Below, in pieces: positions 36,501 through 46,326 of a stretch of 64,000 nucleotides of DNA (positions are counted from its first letter, which is position 1; each line of letters begins with the position of its first letter). Under the pieces are notes generated by a model that saw only the letters and a program-made list of their open reading frames with translations, had not been told where the DNA came from and searched no databases. The translations under genes and the position numbers were made by a program. Source of the stretch: Pomacea canaliculata (taxonomy: Eukaryota; Mollusca; Gastropoda; Architaenioglossa; Ampullariidae); contig NC_037591.1 of NCBI RefSeq assembly GCF_003073045.1, positions 44,643,403 through 44,707,402 on the forward strand, written 5' to 3'.

Positions 36501-37370
36501 TTAGTTCCAATTTAAAATATCATCAAGAAGAATACAGACTTAACTAGCAAGAGAATTTTTCTCAGTGTAAAGACGTTGAAAATGAAGTAGATCTGTTTTT
36601 CATAGTGTTAATATATAATTTTGAGTTGATATATATATATACACACATATACACAAAAAAGTAGTACATAGTCAATATTTTAAAAAACCTATTGACTGTA
36701 TGTGAGTCAAATGGAATTTTGAGTATCTCACCTTTCAAATACACTAGTAGTGGTCTCCCCCTCACACACAAAAAGAGCATGAAACTTTCAGACACTCAAG
36801 GAGAAAAAAATTAAAATCAGATAACAAACACATCAAAGAAAGAAATTCCCTTACGTATGCCCTCTACTCTCCTGCAAGGCCCAGGGTAATGTTGATAATA
36901 ATGGGAAAACACTCCCAAAGTGATACTGAAATGTCAGCAAAATATAAAACACACAGGGCATGAATGTCGATCTTGATGCAATCTGAGATAAACTATGGCT
37001 ACGCAGCTACAACAAAATCATCATTGTGCACCTCAATGCTATAGGTGTACGTGTCTGTACATCTCAATACTATAGCTGTATATTTCTGTGTACTTCAATC
37101 CTACAGCTGTATATCTGTACATCTCAGTACTATATAGCTGTATGTCTGTGCACCTCACTGCTATAGCTGTATGTGTCTGTACATTTCAGTACTATAGCTG
37201 TACGTGTCTGTACATCTCAGTACTATAGCTGTGTGTCTGTGCACCCTAACCCCAAGAATAGATAATGCTCATGTCCATCGAGATACTCACATAATTCGAC
37301 CAGTCAGTATTGACAAGACAGCAATAACGCCGACCATCACTATTTTCACATAAGTTCCTGTGTTCCACAT
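27512..37370 (-). CDS. Paraoxonase PON-C, 9 exons, 375 aa
   Basis: Third paraoxonase of the array. Exons in gene order: 37370-37291, 36925-36855, 35939-35884, 35599-35404, 32403-32268, 30930-30730, 28305-28224, 27948-27814, 27682-27512. Phases match PON-A and PON-B; exons 1, 5 and 8 differ by -3, +3 and -3 bases. The N-terminus (MWNTGTYVKIVMVGVIAVLS) is hydrophobic. Visible residues: Cys44, His124 in PHGISVWED, His144 in AVNHP, Asn182-Asp183, Asn238 in SPNGIAMS, Asp283-Asn284 in IPDNVAVD, Cys298 in TGCHP, Cys369. The GSED motif reads GSEN, so the Asp that binds the structural calcium in PON1 (Asp54) is Asn56 here. Introns are large and AT-rich and contain an RNase H LINE (intron 6), a SINE (intron 5) and a CR1/L2-like LINE (intron 4). 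Codon use is AT-ending, unlike PON-A and PON-B. An altered or weaker enzyme is possible; there is no stop or frame break. Confidence 0.93.
28920..30270 (-). mobile_element. Decayed LINE with RNase H domain in PON-C intron 6
   Basis: Same strand as PON-C. The minus strand encodes an RNase H C-terminal motif (VQWIPAHCGLSGN near 29360) and, further on, an EHVLQLSPL...LWGTKEKL phrase typical of the end of Ingi/Nimb-like LINEs. The upstream part (30270-29660) reads as the preceding RT-thumb-to-RNase H linker in several frames. Full RT core is absent. Several stops and frame changes show it is dead. Confidence 0.65.
31470..31670 (+). mobile_element. tRNA-derived SINE in PON-C intron 5
   Basis: Begins GGTCCGGTGGCGCAACAGTTAG, an A-box-like head, followed about 50 bases on by a degenerate B box (TGTGTTCAGCTC). 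It ends in a GGCTCGGCGTAAAACACTAA tail. The tail phrase and head are of the sort seen in invertebrate tRNA SINEs. Antisense to PON-C. Confidence 0.6.
34040..35335 (+). mobile_element. CR1/L2-like LINE 3' half in PON-C intron 4
   Basis: Antisense to PON-C. It encodes reverse transcriptase motifs in order: LDLSAAFDVIDH, GVPQGSVLGP, the catalytic FADD (near 34355), then a 286-residue open region with KLNDEKTE, NTAARIV, DLHWLPVEKRI, and the C-terminal LLWNSLP...FKKNLKTHLFKLF. A GCGCTATAAAACTACA end and a (TCA)n tail close it. The 5' part and endonuclease are missing and at least two frame changes separate the RT blocks, but the last 286 codons are intact, so the insertion is fairly young. Confidence 0.9.
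37025..37250. repeat. ~30-bp imperfect tandem repeat in PON-C intron 1
   Basis: About seven copies of a unit like CTGTACATCTCAGTACTATAG with GTGTCTG variants, ending close to the exon 1 donor. Copies are more diverged than the arrays in PON-A and PON-B. Confidence 0.8.
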
Positions 37371-37944
37371 TCCCTTGCAGCTTTGACACAGAACTTAAAA
37401 CCTAGGAAAACATTCAGCATCTAAGTCGTAAGATATTTTATAGTATTGAAAATAAATTTTTAAAAAGTTGCTGATTGAATCTGCTTCAATAATTTCTAAT
37501 TAACTGAAAGGCTATAAAAGTGGCTACTTCATATTTCAGTTCTTGTTTTTGTCATAGTTTACATTTTTTTGTGAAAACCAGAAAAGAAAACTATGTAGGT
37601 TTATGAACTAAATTGAACTTATCATATCATAAGCATCTAATCCACAAATAGAAATTAACTTATATTTAGCAAGTAAATAAATGTCAGCTCCACATGTCAT
37701 TTGCTGCAGTATACATATTCCAGAAATAAAGTCTTTTTAATCATAAAATGCTAGTAGACATGATCGACAAACCTGCCTCTCAAAACCAAATATTTGCCAG
37801 TGACAAAGGACAAGTGAGGTACAGCTGTGTACAGCAATATGCTGGTAGACTGTGGAAAATTGTCTAAGACAAAAGAAGCGCAAAGATAATGAGAAGACTA
37901 CTTCAATGAGTCTTGGAGTACAATGGGGGCGCTTGTTTGGGGCA

Positions 37945-38335
37945 CCGAGTGTAGATATATATTATGGCATGTACTGCTGACAGTGTGTGTGGATATTTAT
38001 TAAAGTACGTGAACACATGTATTATAGCATGTACTGCTGACAGTGTTTGTGTGTGGATATATAGTATGTACTGCTGACAGTGTGTGTGGATATTTATTAA
38101 AGTGCATGCTGCTGACACTGTGTGAACACATGTATTATAGCATGTACTGCTGACAATGTTTGTGTGTATACATATATTATAGTATGTATTGCTGACAGTG
38201 TGTGTGTGTGTGTGTACATATAGCATGTACTGCTGACAGTGTGTGAACACATGTATTATAGCGTATACTGCTGACAGTGTTTGTGTGTGTGTACATATAG
38301 CATGACCTGCTGACAGTGTGTGTATATATATACGT
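37945..38335. repeat. Irregular tandem repeat upstream of PON-C
   Basis: Repeated TAGCATGTACTGCTGACAGTG phrases with (TG)n-like stretches and variable spacing (roughly 35-60 bases). It lies about 600-950 bases upstream of the PON-C start codon. Confidence 0.8.
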
Positions 38336-38338
38336 ATA

Positions 38339-39078
38339 CAGTCAAATCTCCCTACTATGCCACCTACCGGGACCGAGCAAAAGTGGCATAGTAGCGAGAG
38401 TGACATAGTAGAGAGGGTTCGTAAAAACGGCTTTATTTGTTCAAGTTACCCGTCAGTCCAAAGCAGGGGTGGGCAATTAATTTTCCCAAGGGGCCGCATG
38501 AGAAATTGGGATGGTTTTAGAGGGCCGGACTAATTTAGTTAACTCAGTTTTACCTAATACTGACGTATATATAGTATATATACTGGCGGGCGGGCCGGTC
38601 AGAGACAGGAGTCCTTTGCCCAGGTCTGGTCCAAAGCTCTCAAGAATCGTCGGCTTCGCTAGCTGTCTCCTCTCATTCTCCCCTCACCTCTTCATCCTCC
38701 ACCCCTCCAACCACATCCGCGCACCTGCATCCTGTCGCATAGTCGACCCCCTCACACCTTCCCTCTGTCACGTGGCTGTCACCAGGCCAGCGACCCCCCC
38801 CCCCACATTGCCAGCCTCCACCCTCCCTGTGTGCGTGCTATGTTCCATCCCCACTAACAGCGATGTCCCACACTACCATACAGTATAGTAATCGAGCACT
38901 GCGCGGAATTTTACAACTTGTGTCTTTTAACAGTCACAAAAAAGTGGCATAGTAGCGAGAGTCTGGGGTGGCATAGTAAATTTTTTTTTACATTGAATTT
39001 ATAGTCGGGACCGAGCAAAAGTGGCATAATACCGAGAGTGGCATAGTAGCGGGGTGGCATAGTAGCGAGATTTGACTG
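38339..39078. mobile_element. pogo/Tigger-like MITE, 740 bp
   Basis: Ends are CAGTCAAATCTCCCTACTAT and the reverse complement of CAGTCAAATCTCGCTACTAT, with TA on both sides as expected for Tc1/mariner-pogo elements. Subterminal copies of AGTGGCATAGTAGCGAGAG occur at both ends. The interior from 38466 begins like a hAT end (CAGGGGTGGGCAATTAATTT), suggesting a foreign piece was captured or inserted. No transposase is encoded. Confidence 0.8.
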
Positions 39079-39539
39079 TATATATATTATGACATCATTG
39101 GCATGTACTCCTGCCTGTGTGTGTGTAGATACATATCATGACAATGACAAATCTTATTATAGCGTGTGTCGCTGACAACATTGTTCCCTCCACCCTGCAC
39201 ACCACCCCTCCCCGCTTACCTGGAGTACAGATACGCGATCAGGTAGTCCAGAAATGCAAGTCGGACTGAGACCCACACTGACAGAAGAAGGTGATGGGCT
39301 CTGTAGGGGCTGGGGGTTGCTTGTCCAGTCTCACCACAATAACGAACACAGGTCAACACTGTCGTGTGTTCAAGTGGCTAAGCGGATACAGAGCAGAATG
39401 CTTGGTGGGGTGATGCTACAACTTGTTTGCTGTCCCTTCTCTCTCTCTCCAACTCCTATCGCTGTACGTAAAAGTCTCGTCCGCGGTCAAGTGGCCCACG
39501 TATCTCGAAATCCTATTTTCTCTTCTCTTTGTTATCATT

Positions 39540-39960
39540 AACTTAGTAACACGAGTATTAGAAGAAGGATTAGGCGAGAAGGAGTTATGTGTAGAGTAGG
39601 ATGGAATTGGTTTGCATGTGTAAATAATGTAAATAAATCCATTTTAAATTTACATAACTCTTTGTGTGTGTGTGTCTCAGACAGCACGTGTTTGTCCTCG
39701 TCGTACGAAAGAAATAACTGTACTTTTATTTTCTCTGGGTGAAGAAACCAGCTGTCGTCCCGTACACAGTAAAATAACGAAGGCGGTTGTGAAACACCGA
39801 ACACACATGGCGAGTGAGAAGCTAACCCATCCGGGGCTGAACGACGAGCCTCAGACATTTTTGGAAGAAGCAGGAGGTTTTGTTGACTCAATTATAAAGG
39901 TCGACAGTGTGGGTGTGTGATAGATAGAAGGAAAAAAGAATACAACGCGAAGTATAATAT
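39540..39960. mobile_element. LTR-like fossil
   Basis: Contains an AATAAA and ends with GGAAAAAAGAATACAACGCGAAGTA, similar to blocks at 13685 and 43048. Probably a solo LTR or leader piece of the Gypsy-type family in this window. Weak similarity; limits approximate; old. Confidence 0.3.
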
Positions 39961-40270
39961 ACTTATATATACATACACCAAGATCGAGTTGTGTCTTGAT
40001 ATTACAGGCTGTAAGTATAGCTGGTGCTCATCCACATCTTTACAGACACCGACAGCAAGGGCGACATGACCTCACTAGCTGCGGCTGTTGTAAACACCAC
40101 AAACGACACGTTACTACCCCATCCCTCCCAAGACCACCTCTCACTCTCAAGATTTATGACCTCTCCTGAATACACGCCCCATGGGTGGGGCCATGGAAAC
40201 GTGCTCTACGTCATCGGTACTGCTACACGGCGCGACCCGTGTAGGGCAGCCAGGGCACGGAGCCTTATAC

Positions 40271-40888
40271 GGTACACGGACTTTTCGCCGACGGACGTTT
40301 CGCCGCCGGACGTTTCGGAGCCGGACGTTTTGCCGACCAGACGTTTCGCCACCGGACGTTTCGGAGTCGGACCTTTTGCCGACCGGAATTTCGCCGCCGG
40401 ACGTTTCGGCGCGGGGCACTTCATTTCGGCATTTCACGCGGGACCTTTAGCCGAAGTCAAGTGTGTGACGCCCCTTAGCTCACACATTTCTCTCGCCATT
40501 GTATCAATGTATCAGTGAACTCTCTCTCACTATCCCTCCTCATGTGAACCGTTAGCTCACACATTTCTCTCGCCATTGTATCAATGTTTTTTCTCAAAGC
40601 TATTGCGCATAATCTGTGACAATCAAAGTGAACTGTCTGTGAAGTCTGTGTGTAAAATTTGTTTGAAATAAAGAATTATTGTGTAATCTAGTAGTTACTT
40701 TCATTCTTTGAGAAGTAAGTAAGCTCTCTCTCTCTCTGACATAATGCGGCGAAACGTCCGGCGGCGAAACGCCGGTCGGCAAAACGTCCGACTCCGAAAC
40801 GTCCAGCTGCGAAACGTCCAGTCGGCAAAACGTCCGACTCCGAAACGTCCGTCGGTGAAACGTCCGTCGGCGAAACGTCCGCACACGG
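40271..40888. mobile_element. Inverted element with arms of GGACGTTTCGCCG-type repeats
   Basis: Left arm (40271-40430) consists of tandem 15-bp-like units (GGACGTTTCGCCGCC and variants GGAGCC, GACC), and right arm (40743-40888) of the same units inverted. The flanks carry a perfect 8-bp duplication CCTTATAC (40263-40270, 40889-40896). The interior (40440-40740) has an 80-bp-spaced duplication of TTAGCTCACACATTTCTCTC. Superfamily not assigned; non-autonomous. Confidence 0.75.
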
Positions 40889-40896
40889 CCTTATAC

Positions 40897-41335
40897 AACT
40901 CTGTGGTCAGGGCAGTCAGGGCACGGAGCCTTATACAATTCTGCAGTCAGGGCACGGAGCTTCATGCAACTCTGTGGTCAGGGCAGTCAGGGCACGGAGC
41001 CTTATACAACTCTGTGGTCAGGGCAGTCAGGGCACGGAGCTTCATGCAACTCTGTGGTCAGGGCAGTCAGGGCACGGAGCCTTATACAACTCTGTGGTCA
41101 GGGCAGTCAGGGCACGGAGCTTCATGCAACTCTGTGGTCAGGGCAGTCAGGGCACGGAGCCTTATACAACTCTGTGGTCAGGGCAGTCAGGGCACGGAGC
41201 CTTATACAACTCTGTGGTCAGGGCAGTCAGGGCACGGAGCTTCATGCAACTCTGTGGTCAGGGCAGTCAGGGCACGGAGCCTTATACAACTCTGTGGTCA
41301 GGGCAGTCAGGGCACGGAGCTTCATAAAACTCTAT
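40897..41335. repeat. 40-bp minisatellite with alternating unit types, about 11 copies
   Basis: Unit GGGCACGGAGCCTTATACAA plus CTCTGTGGTCAGGGCAGTCA, alternating with a variant having CTTCATGC in place of CCTTATAC, often giving an 80-bp higher-order period. A partial first unit lies left of the inverted element (40243-40270). Long open frames occur in all three forward frames because 40 is not a multiple of three. Confidence 0.93.
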
Positions 41336-41456
41336 ACGTGGTCAGGGTACGGAGCTTCACACATTCTTTTCGCGGGCTGGTCTCAAAATTCTAATTAAGC
41401 TATGAGGCAGGCCGCTAAAACCAATACAACAAACCTGGTGATAATGGAATGGACAA

Positions 41457-41975
41457 CAAAGGAGTAAATATTGTGGCCTTCACTTGCAAAAAACATCAGT
41501 CAGAAGATCAAGCTGAGAATCTTCAAGTCAACTGTGATCAGCACCCTCCTTTACGGATCAGAATCTTGGAAGATGACCAAAACCATCAGTAACAAGCTTG
41601 ACGTCTTCCAAAACAGATGCCTCAGGCGCATACTTAACATCTTTTGGCCAAACACCATCACCAACGAAGAACTCCACCGAAGAACTGAAACCGAGTCCAT
41701 CACCACGCAGGTTCAACGAAGGCGTTGGCGATGGATTGGACATGTGCTCCGCCAGCAGACAGCAGACCTTTCCACAGTCGCCCTACGATGGACTCCAGAC
41801 GGCCGAAGAAAACGAGGCCGCCCAAAGGAAACTTGGAGAAGAACAGCGGAAAGGGAGATGAAAGGAAAGGGCTGGACATGGGGTCACCTAGAGCGAGTTT
41901 CAGCCGATCGACATCGGTGGCGGACTCTGGTTGAGGCCTTGTGTGCAACCTGATGCACGAAGAGGATAAGATAGA
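41457..41975 (+). mobile_element. RTE-like LINE 3' end with intact C-terminal frame
   Basis: A 160-residue frame (41471-41953) encodes the end of an RTE-type polyprotein: TLLYGSESWKMT, NTITNEELHRRT, RRRWRWIGHVLR, KRGRPKETWRRT, WRTLVEAL, then a stop and a GATAAGATAGATAG tail. A GAATGGAC repeat flanks it (41448-41455 and 41975-41982), a possible target duplication. A 5'-truncated sister copy lies at 50991-51255. Confidence 0.85.
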
Positions 41976-42169
41976 TAGAATGGACTTCACTTACCGAATT
42001 TGTTGTGTAAAGATGAAGCTGTTTGAATTCGCCCCCGATACGCTCTAACGACTCCATCAGACACGTCAGTCGTGTTATTTTAGTGTCTTTGTACTTTGTC
42101 TGTGTTAGAATGTTACGGACTGCCGATTTCCAACGGTGTTGTGCCTAATACATTAAATTTCAATCAAAC

Positions 42170-42265
42170 TAACCGATGCTGAATTAAAAAAATAAAAATA
42201 AGTGAACTTCACATTACGTCGGTCTAAAGACATTCGCGGACCATATATACTTTGCCCACCCCTGC
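42170..42265. mobile_element. hAT-like end fragment
   Basis: Read on the minus strand from 42265 it starts CAGGGGTGGGCAAAGTATAT, a hAT-type end, and resembles the end inside the pogo-like MITE at 38466. The partner end and target duplication were not found. Confidence 0.4.
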
Positions 42266-42749
42266 TCTAGTGGTTCTGCCACTAATAAGCAGACTAAAAG
42301 TCAACAAAAGTATGCTCGTCTAATAAAATACTAGCAGACAGAATGTCCCCTAGACTTTCTACACTCTTTTCTGCCAAAATAACAAGATGGTGCCTAAATC
42401 TCAATACTGCCATACCGAGCCTCGATCAGACTCGACTTCTTCAAGACGAGCCTGAAATATTCAGGTAGCGTTCATTGAAACAACCCTCCTGTACATCTCC
42501 AACAAACGGAATCCAATGTGCACGTGTTTAAAGCTGGGTTCCTGCACAATCTATATTATAACATTTGATTGCATACAGATGCTTACTACCTATTACTAAC
42601 ATTGACAAAACGAACACGTGCCACAGGTTGCTTACACATTAGCCCCCTCTTTCCCCAACAAATTCCTGTCACTTCAGTCATCAGCCCCCATTTTGTAGTT
42701 ATCCTAATTTTTTCTTTCATGATTGTATTGCCTTGTTTTAACGTAATTT

Positions 42750-43180
42750 AGCGTTTCAGTTCGTTCTACTAAGATGTTAATAAGCATACCTTTGCTTATT
42801 CTGCTACCCTCTAAATAAAGATTTGTCTTCTGTTCTCTCACCTTAGTTATTAGTAACTTAGAAACATAAGCAGAATGAGGCATTAGAATAAGCATAAACT
42901 TGTGTCGTGTCATGCACGGTAAATAGCAAACGAAAGGAGCTGTGACACACATCGCATGCACGACACACAGAAGAGAACACACTTTGGGGGAAAGCAGTGT
43001 CTCTAAAGTGGACTCCACACTCGGCTCAGAGTGGGCGTGCAGTATATGAACGGGAAAAAAGAACACAACGTGAGGTATGTTAGACTAGGTAGCACACCCG
43101 ACGAGTAAGAGCTAGAACTGCAGTAGAAAATTGCCCATGGGAGCTTCGTCCTCTTTCCCTGGAACATCAAAGATGACTGG
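42750..43180. mobile_element. LTR-like fossil
   Basis: Contains AATAAAG near 42816 and, at 43045-43180, blocks shared with 13676-13830. Likely a solo LTR or leader remnant of the Gypsy-type family. Decayed; limits uncertain. Confidence 0.4.
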
Positions 43181-43348
43181 TGCTAAGTCTTTTAGGAACC
43201 ACAAGCAACCGATGGTCCAGCCGCATTGTGCAGCCTTGTAGCAAAAAGCAGATCAGTCCGGCTACAATAGGTAAGTGCATACAGCGATTAGTTTGCCCGT
43301 TTGCCCAAAGGTGTATGGGGGTGATGGGTAATAAGGAAGCATCCTCTA

Positions 43349-43381
43349 AAAAAAAAAAAAAAAAAAAAAAAAGAAAGAAAC
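43349..43381. repeat. A-rich simple repeat
   Basis: A run of more than 20 A followed by AAGAAAGAAA. It could be the tail of a retroposed sequence on the plus strand, but nothing recognisable precedes it. Confidence 0.8.
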
Positions 43382-46290
43382 AAACCTTCAGCCAGCTTTT
43401 TGAAGGGGTGTCCCATCCAGAGAAAAGTTGGTGTACCCCAAGACAAAATCAGGACCTGCCGGTAAGCTGCTTCTACTACAGCAAATCAATTAAATAGAGC
43501 AAACACTAGACAAATACATAGGCTTTTGTGGACCATATATTAGACAGCTGTTTAGGTTTTGTTGTATACACGTGTGCAGATAACCTATTCGACATCTCCA
43601 CACACTGTAATGTAAGCTTTATAATACACTAGTTTCACACTAGTTTCCACACCAAAAAGGATATCACGGCACTACACTTGAAGTTTTTTGAGTGGACATA
43701 TGCGTAGTCTTGTATTCTGGTTAATTTTTTATTGCTGTTTTAAAGGCTTTATTGGACACTTTAGGTTCACCCTGTGGTGACCCTCCTTTTTATGCAGCTT
43801 TTGAGCCGATATATGAAGGTAAAATATCCATTTTTTGCAGCACATAACTGCAGGTATCACACTTTCTTTATTTCAAGGGCAATTTTCAAGCAACTTACAT
43901 AATTATAATCTACAATCGTTTCATCAAATTTGATCTCTCTCTCTCACACACACACAAGCATCAGAAATAGTATGGTTGTGATAATGGACATTCTACTCCC
44001 CTGTGCATGGAAAATACTTACTCAAGTGGGTGGACAGAACTATTCAGAAAAACGAGTTTTATGTCACATATAACAGCAGTAGCTTTTGACAGCTTGTTGC
44101 AAAGGGTCTTAGGTCATTGCACCCATCCCCCCTTCCCAATGATCTTGAAGCAAATTCTTATCGTCCGACCCAAAATGTTTTCTCTGGCTGCTTAGTTGTG
44201 ACATAAAGAAAAAGTGACAATACATTTTCCAGACAAAACTTGAAGAACGTTTTAAAAAATGTTTAGTTGGCAAAAACGAAAAGACGAGTTTCCTGAGGAA
44301 AAAAATACATTGATGAGTTGGCTTCATGACGGTCTCGTATCACAGTTTTCTGTCAAAGAAGTCATACTTTGATAATTAAATGCTTCAATAATCTCCACAG
44401 CCTCAAAACAAAGGAAATATTTATAAATTTTTTCACTTGACATTCTTCTAATGTTGTAAATAAAATATTTTGCTTTCGAGATTTAGATATAAAATAATTT
44501 CATCAGTCTATGAAATTGCCTAAAGTCGAGTTATAGCTATCAACTACTGGGAAGACAAAGCAAAGCGTTTCTCGTAGAATTTGACTTATTTTCATGAATA
44601 CTTCTCTCATAGAACTAAATATTCGTTGGGGTAACACGGCCTTGAGCAAGTTTTGTTTCTGTAAGAAAGTGAATGATTCACGATGCCAACTGAGTGCAAT
44701 ACCGTTTACTAGCCGTTTAGGTGTGCATACATTTTAGAGACAGAATGCCATTTATCTGTGAATATACAAGTAAAAAAATCAAAGCACCTTCTTTTACCCT
44801 TTCTAAGTGATACCAGTGTACTTTGACCAGCGTATCTTACACTTGATACACGATGAGCTCACTGATTAGTGGAAATAAAGTACCGTAAATTTTGGTCTAT
44901 TGAGCGCACCTGGATATAAGATACACCCACTAATTTTTTTTTAATCTTTAAATCGATGGCGTCAAATGAAAACATTGTAAAATGCTTCAAGATGAAAGGC
45001 AAATAAATAAGTTCACAAATAAGACGTACTAGTTTATAAGCCACACATATATATATATAGTATACACACACTATGATTTATATATTTTCCCGCTCTGTAA
45101 ATCATAGTAAATCATCAATAAAATATTATACTCAAGTACGTTATCGATCATTTTAGTAGATCTTTAGCTTAACTTTTACTCTGACAAGAGTCAGTATATA
45201 TGTACAACTGACTTGCCGTTTACTCTACATTATAAACTGATCATTTTCTCTTATATCATTATACATCTTTTCTGCCCTTTAATTTCCTCATCGCTGACAT
45301 GTTCATTACTAATTAGAATCTTTACATGCCAGTCCCATTAAGGGATCATTACTGTATTTTGATTTTTGTTTTGAAAACATACTCATTTTCATACACAGCT
45401 TTAAAAAGACACAAATTCAAATAATATTCATTAAATGATAAGGAAATAAAATTGTTAATCATATATGTTCACCAGGCTTTTATAACACTAATAATTAGAA
45501 TTTCCAACACATATATATATATCTCTAAACCAAATCCAATCATCATGAAAAAAACATGTATACACTTCTAAAATGATTTATATTGTTTAATTTGCTCCAG
45601 GAACATCTGTAAATGTTCATAAAATATAACAACAAAAATTATATACAAATGTAAAATCTCAACAAGAGAAAAAAAATTATAACACTTTAATTGTCGTTTC
45701 ACGCATGCTTACCTCAAGATTTATTTCAAGGTAGAGCAAATCACATTTCACCTTTTCTATAAATAAAATGATTAAATTTTCAAATGCTTTGAAAGTTATA
45801 AAGGAGTTCAATTCAATAGTTCACATCCTTATGACTTTTGGCAGTCTCGATCGTGTTTGACTTGAGGTAGGAAAGCTTACCCACAATGTATTTGACGATA
45901 TCGATATATGTCAATACTGTCCACTTCATTCGATCCCGGCTGAATGTTTCTTTATGAATGTCTTAAGGGCAGATGCAAATCTCAGTTGTTTATATTTGTA
46001 ACTTCCTTTGATATCGCAAATTGTCAAAAACCATCCTCGCTCACGGTCCAAAACAGAACAGCTATTATCGTCTGCTTAAAACGCAAAATGGCGGCCGACG
46101 TCTTGTGTATCACGTGACAGCAACAACAATAATAACAACAAAAAGAAATATGACATGTTTCCTTTCAGCTCAAATAATCATCAACCAAAAGTCGGGCCAG
46201 TTACAAAGTAATCTATGAAAGGGTATAAGTACAAAAGCAAGTATCGGGCTTCTCTTTTTATCGCGTATGAATATTTCCCATGAAGCATTT
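43382..46290. other. AT-rich intergenic space upstream of RPS26
   Basis: Apart from the interspersed repeat at 44878-45060 I see no element or gene. The last 100 bases should hold the RPS26 promoter. Confidence 0.5.
44878..45060. repeat. Interspersed repeat with GAGCGCACCTGG motif, copy 1
   Basis: Begins near TACCGTAAATTTTGGTCTAT, then GAGCGCACCTGGATATAAG, and ends near TTATAAGCCACAC. A related copy is at 49745-50015. Looks like a non-autonomous DNA element; superfamily not assigned. Confidence 0.45.
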
Positions 46291-46295
46291 GTCAA

Positions 46296-46306
46296 CTTCC
46301 TTTTTC
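46296..46306 (+). promoter_or_regulatory. Probable 5' TOP transcription start of RPS26
   Basis: A pyrimidine run CTTCCTTTTTC sits about 20-30 bases before the RPS26 ATG. Ribosomal protein mRNAs in animals start at such a C in a pyrimidine tract, which places their translation under mTOR/LARP1 control. The position fits a very short 5' leader. The exact start base is inferred. Confidence 0.55.
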
Positions 46307-46326
46307 GCGTCAGAAAGTGAGGCAAG

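Noticed and set aside
39355-39520. tRNA gene or SINE suggested by AAGTGGCTAAGCGG
   Set aside because: The only B-box-like sequence is about 140 bases away and degenerate; no cloverleaf can be drawn.
40744-41398. Open frames of 216, 144 and 117 codons overlapping in three forward frames
   Set aside because: They run through the 40-bp minisatellite; because 40 is not divisible by three, the unit is open in all frames and gives the same peptide in each. No start context, splice sites or family match.
38466-42265. A single 3.8-kb hAT element between the two CAGGGGTGGGCAA ends
   Set aside because: The 8 bases outside the two ends differ, no transposase is seen, and the right end of the pogo-like MITE lies between them, so one simple insertion does not explain the order.
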